In this document: positions 1 through 12,450 of the stretch, one piece after another
Layout of the letters: every line of letters begins with the position of its first letter
Numbering within the stretch: the stretch's first letter is position 1
DNA from: Riptortus pedestris
Taxonomy: Eukaryota; Arthropoda; Insecta; Hemiptera; Alydidae
Reading direction: 5' to 3'
NCBI GenBank assembly: GCA_019009955.1
Contig: CM032230.1
Location: 20,939,501 to 21,003,500 of the forward strand
DNA: 64,000 bases
Translations under genes and position numbers: made by a program
The notes under the pieces: generated by a model
The model's input: the letters and a program-made list of their open reading frames with translations, nothing else
Told to the model about the DNA's origin: nothing
Database searches by the model: none

Positions 1-600
1 TCCTGTTTCAATGGCCGGCCCCACAAAACCTCAGGGCCAACTCTCACTCCGTTGAGAAGAATATTTAGTCCCTAAAAATCCAACAATAACTCTCTCCCCC
101 TCCCCCCATACACAAAATACTAACCATAAAAGTTTTTACTTAAATAACATCCATATTTCCTTTACCTCAAGAAAAGAAACTTATCTGAACTGAAATTCCT
201 ACTTTATCCGGCGATCACCTCCACCCAGCATTGAAAAATTCAAATGGAATTATAGACACAAAATAAAAATTAAAGAACTTTGTTTTGTAATATTGATTAT
301 TTTCCCTATTACTACATATATTGTATATCGAATATTCCATTCTCATATTTATTTAATGATATCTTGTACATTATATATACTTATTTGTTAATGACTTTTA
401 TATGTATATATGGCATTTGTACATAGGCCAACTAAATTGTATTTTATGAAAAAAATTATTGAAACTAACCCACTCCACTGTAGGCAGGATCGAAAGATGG
501 AACGAACAAATAGAGAGAATTACATAAATATACTCCCCTTTCTGAACTGAGAAAAAAAAATCATGAAAGAATAGAAAGGCGCTCATAAATAACATTAGTA
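1..600. other. unassigned AT-rich DNA
   Basis: No coding region, RNA gene or recognised repeat was found. The stretch is AT-rich with short homopolymer runs, and its longest open frame (398-595, minus) has low-complexity hydrophobic content and no family resemblance. Confidence 0.5.
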
Positions 601-602
601 TA

Positions 603-839
603 TAATCTTTCGCCCATTTTTGAGTTGCTGGGTAATGGTGATGGAATTATTATCTTAGTTCAGAAAAGAAAGGCCTCGTTCCTTCACAGCTGTTTATTCT
701 ATGTGACAGAGCGCTTTCAGAGCATACACCTCCATCATCAGCAATAAAACAACTGTGCAGGAACGAGACCATTCTATTCTTAACTAATATAATAATTCCA
801 TCACCATTGCTCAGCAACTCAAAAATGGATGAAAGATTA
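603..839. mobile_element. foldback element with long inverted arms
   Basis: Positions 603-690 and 751-839 are imperfect inverted repeats; both contain TTTTTGAGTTGCTG or its complement and the CTCGTTCC...CACAGCTGTT block or its complement. The loop holds a hammerhead-like core on the minus strand. Layout and the GAAAGCGCTC string are shared with the foldback at 15125-15385, so these are probably two members of one class. No coding capacity. Confidence 0.7.
705..745 (-). ncRNA. hammerhead-ribozyme-like motif, degenerate stem I
   Basis: On the minus strand CTGATGA (rc of 735-741) is followed by a short GGAG/CTCT stem, then GAAA (rc of 715-718) and GCGCTC, which could give a minimal stem III and a CUC cleavage triplet. 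The catalytic core is canonical, but predicted stem I has only wobble pairs, so activity is doubtful. Confidence 0.4.
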
Positions 840-862
840 AATGCTAATGTTAATTATGAATG

Positions 863-1003
863 CACACTTTCTGATGCTAAGGCTAATTGGGACGTGCCAA
901 CTACTGGTTACCACCCATTTCAAGCCAGGCTGAGACTAAGGGTTTTATTTAACGAGTTGCCTCACTAAATAAACTCTTATTGCCCGGATGAGAATCGGAC
1001 TCG
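863..1003 (-). mobile_element. tRNA-derived SINE, partial, reverse orientation
   Basis: Reads on the minus strand as the B-box side of the SINE (GAGTCCGATTC), then the TTTAGTGAGG...ATTTAATA... spacer and the CCCAATTAGCC tail. The promoter head is missing. It matches the more complete copy at 48132-48362. Confidence 0.65.
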
Positions 1004-1009
1004 CCTATA

Positions 1010-1397
1010 AAAACTTCGAATAAGGTGGTTGATATTATAACAACGTATAGTTAATATGAGTAGGAGTGGGGGGGGGGGGTAGTGGCTGAAACCCCAAAAC
1101 TACAAAATACTAATACCTCAGTTGAGAGAACGAATGTATATAATAACTTTTATAATTTAATGTTCTATGGCATTGGTACTTTACAATTTTTCAGTCAGAA
1201 GTATGATAACGGAAATATTTTAAATTGTTGAAATTCCCCACCTCCTAATGGTATGGCCATTAAAGAACTTAATAATCAGTATTCCTTGAAACGTATACAT
1301 ATCCCGTTTGGTAACTATCGAACAAAAATTTGTCGAAATTTTTCGGAAATCGTGACACAACCTCAATAGCTAATTTCCCTTAAGGTAATGTAGCTTT
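1010..1397 (+). mobile_element. H1 rolling-circle-type element, degenerate, no ends
   Basis: Contains the H1 landmarks in order: TAGGAGTGGGGG, the CTCAGTTGA motif, ACAATTTTTCAGTC, ATAACGGAAATATTT, then the R-side ACCTCAATAGCTAATTTCCC at about 1360-1380. The core (TA)n is absent. Confidence 0.6.
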
Positions 1398-1429
1398 CCG
1401 ATGGCTTAAAAGGTTTTGAGGGTCTCTAT

Positions 1430-1773
1430 AAAAAGTCTATCATGCAGGGGTTGCGTTACCTTAGCAGATTTCTCACGTGCGTCACGTATTTGCATTTAAA
1501 TCAAAATCCAAAAATTCAATGAAAACAATTTTTGGTATTCCGACTTCAAATAAAGTGGATCATTATATAGCAGCTTATTGTTAATTTTTGAGTAGGAGGG
1601 GATTACTCACGGCTGAAAACTAAAAAATGCTCGGTTAATAATCAAGATAGTGAAAAAAACGTACATAACAACATAGATGATTACATTCGGAATAAGATTG
1701 ATTCTATACAATTTTTTGATTCCCCTTCAAACCCTCCTCCCACTGGTCGGATCTCAGCCGTAAACGAACTTGA
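1430..1773 (+). mobile_element. H1 element, left half
   Basis: A diverged L end (ATGCAGGGGTTGCG then TTAGCAGATTTCTCACGTG) leads into the core up to the CGTAAACGAACTTGAT block, where it stops against the inverted R end of the next copy. The junction is head-on, so the two share no (TA)n. Confidence 0.7.
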
Positions 1774-2790
<1,017 letters not shown>

Positions 2791-2844
2791 TAGATCGTAA
2801 TATGCTTGAGAGTTTAGGCTTTGGTAGTGGCTCATGTTACTTCC

Positions 2845-3230
2845 GACTTGAGGAAGTGGTGGGACAGTTTAGATAAATGTATGCGCGAATCCCTGAGGTG
2901 GAGTATACACGAATTCAGCTGGACGTAACTCCATAACTCCTCAGTTCCAGCTGCTTCCTTTAAACTACTTTCGGAATGGTTGGCTGCCCACATCTTGCTG
3001 TGTTTATAGCTCCAGACTCTATTAAAGTTGTTTGGGTTCTTAACGGCTAAGGCTACTTCACTGATTACCTTCAACTCACAATTTCTGACCTCAGCACTTA
3101 CACGAAAAACTAAGGCAGTTATATGTTTGTGTCAAACTAGCTTGAAGCGAGATCAAATGTATTTTTTCATCATGTTTTTCTGTACAACGTAAAGAGGCAA
3201 TCATTACTTCTTTCAATAGGGTATTGTAAT
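2845..3230. repeat. interspersed repeat family B, copy 1
   Basis: Shares a long stretch with 8205-8560 and 11762-12232, including AGGTGGAGT, CGAATTCAGCTGGACGTA and TTTCGGAATGGTTGGC. The minus strand has an 80-codon open frame here (2832-3074) that is broken in the other copies and resembles nothing I know. The class is unknown. Confidence 0.65.
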
Positions 3231-3559
3231 ATTGCGTACATATTTGTAATCAGAATATAATAGAATTCTCATATTCGTTACAAACGAATAGAAAAACAAT
3301 GTTATTGATATATTTTCTTTGCAACATGGTTTCATATTCCTGTAATAATGATCTCATCATAATTGGATAAGACATCCTCCAGACTTCAGCCCTAATGAGC
3401 TGTGCTAGGCTGCTCTGCGCAACTCGAGGACTTGCTAAATATAACAAGAATTATAATTACTTTTTGGGAAAATAGCAAGTGCTTGAATACCTTTATAATA
3501 ATAGGATTATTCAACGGAATGGACAATGAAGTAGGTCAAATAATCGTATATATCACAAG
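3231..3559. other. unassigned AT-rich DNA
   Basis: Nothing recognisable. The 5' half contains short repeats of ATTCGTT type; no coding signal. Confidence 0.4.
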
Positions 3560-4080
3560 AAGTAAAAGTTCAAAGAGAAGAATATTTGGTAGTTCTTATA
3601 CTTGAAATAAAGTGCTTCATAATATAATTGCTTATTCTTAATATGACATGACGAGGAGTGGGGGTTCACTGAAGACCGACAAATAAAAAATGATAATATC
3701 TCAGTTAATACTAAAGATGGTGAAAAAACGTACATAACAACATTTATAGAACATTATACTTACAATAAGATTGGTCCTATACAATTTTTCGATCCGATGC
3801 ATAATAATGAAAATATCAAGAATTTTAAAAATTCCCCTTAACTTTGTCCGATTTCAGCCATTAAACGATCAGGATGTTTATTTTTGCACAAAACGTTTAA
3901 ATATCAAGTTTAGTAACGACCAAACCAAAATTACGCCGCTACATCGTTATATATATATAATTATGAACGGACTTCATTTTCGTCATCCGGAGGGTAGGTT
4001 TGATGGGCATTTGAGCAAATATTTAGAAAATAGCGTCACGAGTAGGACCTCAATAGCTGATTTACCTCTAATACTTTTCC
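3560..4080 (+). mobile_element. H1 element, diverged, (TA)n contracted
   Basis: Landmarks AGGAGTGGGGGTTCACTGAAG, CAATAAGATTGGT, TTTTTCGATCCGATGCATAA, TCCGATTTCAGCCATTAA and TGAACGGACTTCATTTTCG occur in H1 order. The core microsatellite has shrunk to about 12 bp and the R palindrome is decayed. The L end is absent. Confidence 0.75.
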
Positions 4081-5765
4081 ATTACCGAAGGAATATGTTT
4101 ATATTCTGTTAACACCTGATTATAAAAGGCACAGAGTATTTCAGACGACCAATTAAGCGCTGAAAATGAAGATTTAAAGGCGAAAAAAATCTATAATAAA
4201 AGGCCCGTTACAAAAATTTATTAATAACGACGGAAATCAATGTTCTTGTAAATATAAATAAAATATAGGCATTTATAAATAAAATATTTAAGTTAGACAT
4301 TTTAAATGCAAGACCAAACCTGAAGCTGCCACTGCTATTGACACAATTTTATTAGGACCTGATATTTTTAGTTTGCATTTCACGTTGATGCATTTATTTT
4401 AATTAAAATGGTCATTATGCTGTGTACTCTGTAACTGACAATTTGTTAGTTACAGAGTACATTTAGACTGCATTTATTCAAAGTGTTTTCATTCCTTCAG
4501 TTAGCGATCTCTTCCCACCTATACTAAAGTACATTAGTAATGGCTCGGTAATTATTATTGACAGTAAATGAAACAGGCATCATAAAGACGTAAAAGAAGG
4601 CGATAAAGGCTGACCGTCAATAAAATGCTAACCTCATCATCTTATTCAGGAATGAAATGTATTATAGCCGCTCACTTTATGCGGAGCAAAAGCTTTTGTT
4701 AGCCTCGCAAAATGGCCAAGACTTTTATATATCATCTCATTAAAGCTGTAAATAATTTCCTCGGGAGTAAAACGCCTAAAGAGTATTAAATTCACAAGTA
4801 TTTCCATTGAATAGTCTCTGGGTAATTGAATCGGGAGGCTAAGTGCGCCATGAAAGTAATACAAGGCCATCAAGTTAAGCGCCAAGCCCATTTTCCAGCC
4901 AGCTCCTTCATATTAAATAATACCTGCTTAAAAGTAGCGAGACCACTTAAAACTTTTTCTACAGATTTAAATTTAATTTAAAAATCGGAGTCGCTTTTCC
5001 GAGTAAACGTAAGACCTTAGATATAAAAAAAAGAATGCAGGAAAATCCTTGATTTAAGGAGAAATGAATTAACTTTTTTCATGAACGTACTTACTCACTA
5101 ATATTTTTATGAAATTATTTTAAAATTATAATATCACAGAAAGATTTACAATACAAGGGAGTAGTGTTCAGACAACGCTGCAGACCACTATTATAAACAT
5201 ATGGTTCACACAAGTTGCCAGATAGAAGCGTCCACCTAAAGCTCCTCTGGGTTCTTTTTTCTAAAGCGCTTTGGCGGATTAATGCGATTACATTACATCG
5301 CGAGTTTAATACAGCAGGAATAGAGAACATATTCGTGGAGCAGCAGGACGACAAATTGCCTGTTGTACGAGGGGTACCAATTTATTTATAAATTTCCCAC
5401 GGGGAGTAATGTTTTATTCTTGTATTTATTCATTATTATTTTCTTGTTTAAATGATACGTTTGGCTTGTTTATTACAGGAAATTAAACGATTTGTTTGTA
5501 AAATGCTTGGTTTCGTTGATACCTGGGGAGCCAACAACATGGCGCCCATTATATATTTAGTTCTTCCTATTAATATAGAGGAGAGTTAATTTAACTAATA
5601 AACCCACACCCTTCTCCACTGAGCGGGGCAGGTGTGTTAGCAATCTTTGGGGTAACAGAATATTAAGGAAAAAGTTTTGTTGAAAGGTAATTCATCTATT
5701 GACGTTGATAGCAAATTCATCTTAATTAATATGCTATATAAATAATGACCATTATAAATTAAATA
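4081..5765. other. unassigned intergenic or intronic DNA
   Basis: About 1.7 kb without recognised repeat ends or coding signal, apart from the hairpin at 4424-4460. Short open frames at 4646-4891 and 5115-5354 (minus) have no recognisable domains and no splice context I trust. This is one of the least repeat-laden stretches of the window. Confidence 0.4.
4424..4460. repeat. perfect 13-bp hairpin
   Basis: GTACTCTGTAACT at 4424-4436 is exactly complementary to AGTTACAGAGTAC at 4448-4460, with an 11-base loop. It may be a relic of a foldback element; function unknown. Confidence 0.75.
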
Positions 5766-5768
<3 letters not shown>

Positions 5769-5816
<48 letters not shown>

Positions 5817-5866
5817 ATATATATATATATATATATATATATCTATAGATATATATATATATATTC
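5769..5866. repeat. (TA)n microsatellite
   Basis: About 95 bp of TA repeats with an ATTATT interruption and an ATCTATAGATAT step. The H1 flanks that accompany most (TA)n tracts here are not visible. Confidence 0.9.
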
Positions 5867-6144
5867 AGTTTAAAAAGAAAAAAATTAACAGTGACTTTTG
5901 AAGTCTCTTTTCTACCATTTAACATATTTCTAATTGGGGTGACAGATCTGTTTCTCTAGGAGCAGATAAAACCTGCAATCAACAAGCCTCTGTGCGAGGA
6001 AGTTTACAATATAAGACCAAAAGGCAAAGCCACTAAAAAGTAATAATAAATATTCTGTTTATTCTGAACCCAATATTTTTCTTCATAGTGCCGTTGATAA
6101 AGGTCACCAATAAAAAAAATTTATCGCGCCATCCTTATTGATAC

Positions 6145-6187
6145 TGTCCTACATGTTTCGTGGCTTACATACCACCTCTTCAGGGTT
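6145..6187 (-). ncRNA. hammerhead-ribozyme-like motif (P1)
   Basis: Minus strand: CTGAAGA, stem II GTGG/CCAC with one unpaired G before it, GAAA, then CATGTA giving a short ACATGT stem III and a GUA triplet. Stem I is limited to about two pairs, so this copy is probably weakened. Confidence 0.5.
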
Positions 6188-6343
6188 ACCCTTTTTCAAA
6201 AAATAATAACATTAATAACTCTGTGATAATTCTTTGCTAGACATTGTATTAAAAAGTGCCTACTTACATGATATATTTATTAAATCTAGTTACAGATTGC
6301 TACTTTCATTTCTGCTAATGTGCTCGTTCCCTCTTAAGAGATA

Positions 6344-6386
6344 GTCCCCGAAGAGGTGGAATGTAAGCCACGAAACATGTAGGGCA
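6344..6386 (+). ncRNA. hammerhead-like motif (P1) with core mutation
   Basis: Same fold as 14229-14270, but the core reads CCGAAGA instead of CTGAAGA: U4 is replaced by C, an essential position. Stem I GTCC/GGGC is preserved. Probably catalytically dead. Confidence 0.5.
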
Positions 6387-6749
6387 GTATGAATAAAGTT
6401 TGACCCGACATAATGTTTTCTACTGTCTATTGGAGACACTATTTGTTTCTCTCCCCTCTCCCCTATTTTTTCCCCTCATAGTAACCCCACGAGGTGTATT
6501 TTATTTGAATTACTATGTAATGTCCATGTTGCAATGGATACATTACATGCATGATTTTGATGTTTAAGTACATCTTTATTTTACAATACATACACATTAA
6601 TTAAATCTAATTACAGATTTAATAAATATATGATGCAAGTAGGCACTTATTAATTTCAATATCTAGCAAATAATTATCATAGTGTTATTAATGTAACATG
6701 CTATTATGTAGGGTCTTATAAAAGTAATGCTATTATTTTTTGAAAAAGG

Positions 6750-6795
6750 ATGGCATCTGAAGCCGCGGCAAGTAAGCCACGAAACGTGCAGGCAG
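6750..6795 (+). ncRNA. degenerate hammerhead-like motif (P1)
   Basis: ATCTGAAGCCGCGGC followed by AAGTAAGCCACGAAACGTGCAGG aligns with the other P1 motifs, but the GA after CTGAA is lost. It is followed by the same CAGTATCAATAAAGTTT tail, which supports descent from the same element. Confidence 0.35.
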
Positions 6796-6855
6796 TATCA
6801 ATAAAGTTTACGAAAAAAAAATATTGGTGCCCCTTGCCATGAAACTATGAAGAAT

Positions 6856-7511
6856 AAATAATACATATATTCTACCATGGAAAGGCCATACTAAAAGGAT
6901 AACACCTTATGGAATAGAGTCATGAGACATTGACGAGGCTTGGCAACCTGTGAAGTGGTTACAACTGTGTGTGTGTATACATTGCCAGTGGAATCCGACA
7001 TTACCTCGCCTAGCAGGGCGTTTCAACTCGCCGAAAGTCAGTAAAGGTTGAGTCGACCTATACATTTGACAACAGGACTAGCGAAGTGTTCACTCCTTGT
7101 TCACTTTCAAATACTACTCGGAACCCGGAAACCTTCCATCATTGGTACAAAAGAAGACTAAGTGAAGCGACTATTAGTCCTTTTGAATAGATGTATACAA
7201 GAGAGTTGATGGTAATAGGGTGATGCAGCACTTCCGATCCGGGGGAATCGCTAGGAAAGGGAGAGTGAAAGAATGGCCTAAAGAAAAATGACAAGGATTA
7301 GTTAGAAGGCCGAGTGACTCAAGAGTTTATGGAAAAGTGGCGAGAGGAGAGAGCTACGATAAATTACAGTATACACAAAAGAATCCATGTTAGAAAAGGG
7401 GCAGGACCTGTATAACAAATGGAAAAAGCTAAACAAAAATCGTTTTTACTACTCCGTTTAGCTACAAAGGTAGCAACAATATTCCTCTACAGTTCCAACC
7501 GGCTTCATGAA
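6856..7511. other. unassigned DNA
   Basis: Less AT-rich than its surroundings, with no repeat ends and no open frame over 60 codons. Possibly old unique intronic sequence. Confidence 0.35.
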
Positions 7512-7805
7512 GGGTTTGGTGAAGGCTGAAAACTGAAAAATGCAAATATCTCGGTTAATATTCAAGGTAGAGAATAAATGCATAGAACAATATTTGTAGT
7601 AAATTTAATGTGCAATAAGATTCATTCTATACAATATTTCGATCCGACTTATAGTAACGGAGATATTTCGAATTTAAAAAAAAATCTCCCTCTAACTGGT
7701 CCGATTTCAGACATTAACGAACTTGATCTGTCTTTTTAAATAAAACGTTTAAATATCGAGTTTGGTTACGATCAAACAAAAATTGCGACCTCAAGAGAGT
7801 TAACA

Positions 7806-7855
<50 letters not shown>

Positions 7856-8066
7856 CGTCACGGGTTATGCTACTAGGCTAATCCTTCTTCTAGCCAGGGT
7901 GGGCTCAAGGAGTTTATTTAGTGAGTCTATCACGAAATAAATTTCTAATCCCCAGGGCGGAAATCGAATCCGCCACTCTAGGTCTACCACGCGAGATTAG
8001 GACCAACGCCCTAACTCGCACGGCCAGCCTGAGCCCCATATATATATATATATATATATATATATC

Positions 8067-8097
<31 letters not shown>

Positions 8098-8202
8098 GAA
8101 CGGACCTCATAGGTAAGATCGATGAACATTAGAAATTTTTCAATAATCGCGTCTTGAGTACGACCTCAATAGCTGATTTCCCTTAAGGGAAATCTGCTAA
8201 AA
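7512..8202 (+). mobile_element. H1 element interrupted by a SINE
   Basis: Core landmarks run from GGTGAAGGCTG (7520) through TTCGATCCGACTTATAG, GAGAGTTAACAGACA and (TA)n. A reverse SINE (7863-8037) splits the (TA)n. The right part resumes at TTTTGAACGGACCTCAT and ends with a perfect GATTTCCCTTAAGGGAAATC palindrome and TGCTAAAA at 8202. The L end is missing. Confidence 0.85.
7863..8037 (-). mobile_element. tRNA-derived SINE inside an H1 (TA)n tract
   Basis: On the minus strand it begins GGGGCTCAGGCTGG, has a B-box-like GGATTCGATTTCC, a TTATTTCGTG spacer and a CCCACCCTGGCTAGAAG tail, the order seen at 48132-48362. It has (TA)n on both sides, so it inserted after the host H1 copy. Confidence 0.8.
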
Positions 8203-8204
8203 TG

Positions 8205-8560
8205 ATAGTCGGATACATGAATTCAGCTGTACGTATTTACCTAACTCCATAACTCCTTAATAACAGCAGTTGCCTTGAAAGTACTTTCGGAATGGTTGGC
8301 CAAACACATCTTGCTTAGCTCCCGTCTCATTTAAAGTTGTTAGGGTTCTTAACGACTAAGACTTATCCACACCATTATATGCAGCTCAAATTTTGAGAAG
8401 CAGCTCATTTGATTTTAACAGAATAGGTATATTTTCGTGTGAAAAATCTCGAACACGAGTTGAAGCGACCATGTGTGTACTTGACCAAAATTACAGAAGC
8501 AGCCAATATTTGCAAAAAGAGTCTTGTAATAATTGTGTATACCACTTTGTAAACTGGTGT
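8205..8560. repeat. interspersed repeat family B, copy 2
   Basis: Starts right after the H1 R end with ATGAATTCAGCTGTACGTA and includes TTTCGGAATGGTTGGCC, AAAGTTGTTAGGGTTCTTAACG and GTGTATACC. More diverged than copies 1 and 3. Confidence 0.6.
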
Positions 8561-8866
8561 ATGTTACTTTAACACATATCCCCAGAAAAAACGATCATTG
8601 AATCCTCATATAGCTGTATCACTGACTACCCAATATATTATATAGATAAGCCTGATTCGACTTGATCTCATTATTGGATTGAAATATCTAGAAAATTCAG
8701 TTTTAGACAATAGTAACAATATGCTTCACTGCTGGAGGCAGACCAGCATAAATAAATAAATAACTTAAATTTAGCATAAATATAAAACAATGTTATGGTT
8801 GCACATACCGCGCTTAATACATTTATAATTATTTGTGGCATGTGGAGAATCCAAGGGAAGGGCAAA
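8561..8866. other. unassigned AT-rich DNA
   Basis: No recognised repeat or gene. Overlapping short minus-strand frames extend from here into the H1 L end and are chance. Confidence 0.35.
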
Positions 8867-9405
8867 AAAAAATCCATCACGCAGGGGCTGCGCAAACTAA
8901 GCAGATTTCCCTCGTGAAGTTTAGTAATAGATAAATATACATACTGGTAACACAACAACACCGTGAATAAATACAAACGGTAGTAAGAAATGTTTCATCC
9001 AATTTCAACAACCTGCCGACTGGAAGCGTTAGGTTAGAAATGTAAATAAACGGGTCTGCCTGCTTCACACCGGAAAGAAAAACTATTAATGAAATATATC
9101 AGAATATAACACATTATCATATTGAGAACTATTTACTATATCTAGTACTATAATTAATAATGAGTCAGAATAATTGTTATCTCAATCAATAAAATTTAAG
9201 TAGTCCAAAACTTTAAGATGGGGGGGGGGCGTCACCAGGGCATATTTGCATGTATCTGGGAGTCTCTTGAATACAATTTTTGGTATTTAAACTTCCAATG
9301 ATGTGATTTATTATGTAGCAGAGTATTGTTTACGTAACATGAGTAGAAGTAGCGGTTTGCTGAAAACTGAAAAATGCAAATATCTCGGTTAATATTCAAG
9401 ATTAC
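8867..9405 (+). mobile_element. H1 element, long-left subfamily B, truncated
   Basis: An L end (ATCACGCAGGGGCTGCGC, AAGCAGATTTCCCTCGTGAAG) is followed by the subfamily-B module (CCGTGAATAAATACAAACG, TGAAATATATCAGAATATAAC) and the start of the common core (AAATGCAAATATCTCGGTTA). It is cut off before the (TA)n. Confidence 0.8.
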
Positions 9406-9546
9406 CTCCTGCACGAGTTGACTAATGGAAGACTATTCGCCAGTATGAGTAACTACAACTTTAATCTGACCTCAAGCCTTACCCCAATGGCATGTAAGTG
9501 AGAATTTATTGCTGCATAAATTATAATAAAATGATGGTTGAAGAGT

Positions 9547-11660
9547 GACAATATCTCAATACTGCCTTATGCAAGATTGTTGTTTACAGTATATCCAGTA
9601 GTAGGAAGGACCATTATCAGGATGTGATCCCCCGACCTACTGGATATACTGCCTATTGTCACATTATCTCAATACTGCCTTATGCAAGATTGTCGTTAAC
9701 AGTATATCCAGTAGTAGGAAGGACCATTATCAGGATGTGATCCCCCGACCTACTGGATATACTGCCTATTGTCACATTATCTCAATACTGCCTTATGCAA
9801 GATTGTCGTTAACAGTATATCCAGTAGTAGGAAGGACCATTATCAGGATGTGATCCCCCGACCTACTGGATATACTGCCTATTGTCACATTATCTCAATA
9901 CTGCCACCTACTGGATATACTGCCTATTGTCACATTATCTCAATACTGCCTTATGCAAGATTGCCGTTAACAGTATATCCAGTAGGCCGAGAGGGCCATA
10001 TAAGGATATGATCCCCCGACATACTGGATATACTGCCTACCAGTAGGTCGGGAGGACCATATCAAGATATGATCCCCCGACTTACTGTCTCTTATCACAA
10101 TATCTCAATACTATCTTAAACAAGATCTCGTTAGCAGTATATCCATTTGGTCGGGAGGACCATATCAGGATATGATCCCCGACCTACTTACTGGATGTAC
10201 TGTCTATTGTCACAATATCTCAATACTGCCTCGTTCAAGATCTCGTTAGCAGTATATCAATTTGGTCGGGAGAACCATATCCTGGCATTGCCTATTATAA
10301 CAATATCTGAATACTACCTTATGCAAGATCTCGTTAACAGTATATCCAGTAGGTCGGGAGGACCATATCAAGATATGATCCCCCGACTTACTGTCTCTTA
10401 TCACAATATCTCAATACTATCTTAAACAAGATCTCGTTAGCAGTATATCCATTAGGTCGGGAGGACCATATCAGGATATGATCCTCCCGACTGAATATAC
10501 AGTCTATTGTCACAATATCGTAATACTACCTTATGCAAGATCTCGATAGCAGTATATCCATTTGGTCGGGAGGACCATACCTGGCATTGCCTATTGCCAC
10601 AGTAACTCTATACTGCCTTATTCAAGATCTTGTTAGCAGTATATCCAGTAGGTCGGGAGGACCATAATCCTAGTATTGCCTATTGTCACAATATCTCAAT
10701 ACTACCTTAAGCAAGATCTCGCTAGCAGTATATCCAATAGGTAAGGAGGATCATAATCCTAGTATTGCCTATCGTCACAATATCTCAATACTACCTTAAA
10801 CAAGATCTAGTTAGCTGTATATCCAGTAGGTACTACCTTAAGCAAGATCTCGCTAGCAGTATATCCAATAGGTCAGGAGGACCATAATCCTAGTATTGCC
10901 TATTGTCGCAATATCTCAATACTACCTTAAGCAAGATCTCGCTAGCAGTATATCCAATAGGTCAGGAGGACCATAATCCTAGTATTGCCTATTGTCGCAA
11001 TATCTCAATACTACCTTAAGCAAGATCTCGCTAGCAGTATATCCATAATCCTAGTATTGCCTATCGTCACAATATCTCAATACTACCTTAAACAAGATCT
11101 CGTTAGCTGTATATCCAATAGGTGAGGAGGACCATAATCCTAGTATTGCCTATTGTCGCAATATCTCAATACTACCTTAAGCAAGATCTCGCTAGCAGTA
11201 TATCCAATAGGTAAGGAGGACCATAATCCTAGTATTGCCTATTGTCGCAATATCTCAATACTACCTTAAGCAAGATCTCGCTAGCAGTATATCCAATAGG
11301 TAAGGAGGATCATAATCCTAGTATTGCCTATCGTCACAATATCTCAATACTGCCTTATTCAAGATCTTGTTAGCAGTATATCCAGTAGGTCAGGAGGACC
11401 ATAATCCTAGTATTGCCTATTGTCACAATATCTCAATACTACCTTAAGCAAGATCTCGCTAGCAGTATATCCAATAGGTAAGGAGGATCATAATCCTAGT
11501 ATTGCCTATCGTCACAATATCTCAATACTACCTTAAACAAGATCTCGTTAGCTGTATATCCAATAGGTGAGGAGGACCATAATCCTAGTATTGCCTATTG
11601 TCAAAATATCTCAATACTACCTTAAGCAAAATCCCGTTGGTCACAGTATCTTAATACTAC
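9547..11660. repeat. satellite array, 113-bp and 89-bp units with internal hairpin
   Basis: About 22 tandem units built around CAATATCTCAATACTGCC, AAGATCTCG and CAGTATATCCAGTAGGTC. The first units (to about 10100) are about 113 bp and hold an inverted repeat, CAGTATATCCAGTAGGTCGG against its complement, around a 20-25 base centre. From about 10640 units are about 89 bp and have lost the second arm. Open frames in the array are chance. Mixed unit types at 10140-10640 show intermediate and recombined forms. Confidence 0.95.
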
Positions 11661-11761
11661 CTCTAAAATTAACAACTAGGCATTATCGTTATTTGCATAT
11701 CCTAACCTATAAACGTTCAGGGTGATCGATCATTTTAGAAGGCATTCCCCATAATATTTCC

Positions 11762-12232
11762 ATCAGAGAAAGTGGTGGGACAGTTAAGATAAATATATGC
11801 GAAAATCCCTGAGGTGGAGTGTACACGAATTCAGCTGGACGTATTTACCTAACTCCATAACTCCTCAGTTCCAGCTGCTTCCTTGAAAGTACTTTCGGAA
11901 TGGTTGGCTGCCCACATCTTGCCATGTTTATAGCTCCAGACTCTATTAAAGTTGTTTGGCTTCTTAACGGCTAAGACTACTTCACTGATTACCTTCAACT
12001 CACAATTTCTGACCTCAGCACTTACACGAAAAACTGACGCAGTTATATGTTTGTGTCAAACTAGAATACGAATTGAAGCGAGATCAAATGTACTCATCAT
12101 ATTTTTCTGTATAAATTAAAGAGGCAATCATTACTTCTTTCAAGGGCAACATTTCTTTAAAACAGGGTGTGTTGATAATTGTGTAAACGTCTTTGTATAC
12201 ACGTTTTTTTTATTTTAATACATACCCCATTA
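11762..12232. repeat. interspersed repeat family B, copy 3
   Basis: The longest copy. It shares AGTGGTGGGACAGTTAAG, CGAATTCAGCTGGACGTA, TTCGGAATGGTTGGCTGC and the ACTCACAATTTCTGACCTC block with copy 1. CATTTTAGAAGGCATT at 11735 and TTATTTTAGAAGACATT near 12231 may be its ends. Confidence 0.65.
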
Positions 12233-12234
12233 TT

Positions 12235-12450
12235 TTAGAAGACATTGCGTCTGCGTAAACTAAACAGATTTCCCTATTTGTCAGAATAATTGGAGTTAAA
12301 GTTTAGAATAAAGTGGTTCATGATATATAAGACTATTGCTAATGTTACATGAGTGGTAGGGATTTACAGAAAGTTAAGACTAGAAAATGGAAGTATCTCG
12401 GTTAATATTCGAGATAGGAAGAAAAATTATAAACATTTATAGAGAGAGAA
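12235..12450 (+). mobile_element. H1 element fragment
   Basis: A decayed L end (CTGCGTAAACTAAACAGATTTCCC) is joined to ATAAAGTGGTTCATGATATA, TACATGAGTGGTAGGGATTTAC and the CTCGGTTAATATTCGAGAT motif. It stops in a short open frame of no evident meaning. Confidence 0.65.

Larger units (their letters stand above)
6079..6855. mobile_element. inverted-arm, hammerhead-bearing element (family P1)
   Basis: Left edge TTCTTCATAGTGCC and right edge GAAACTATGAAGAA are inverted. Inside are three hammerhead-like motifs (6145-6187 minus, 6344-6386 plus, about 6750-6795 plus) and inverted arms with GCCTACTT...TGATATATTTATTAAA and its complement. The same parts recur at 12912-14955 and 63008-63329. No open frame of useful length, so it is non-autonomous. 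Inverted arms with hammerheads suggest a Penelope-like derivative (inference). Confidence 0.65.

Noticed and set aside
9547..11660. CRISPR-like array
   Set aside because: Units are contiguous and similar throughout, without unique spacers, and the DNA is eukaryotic.
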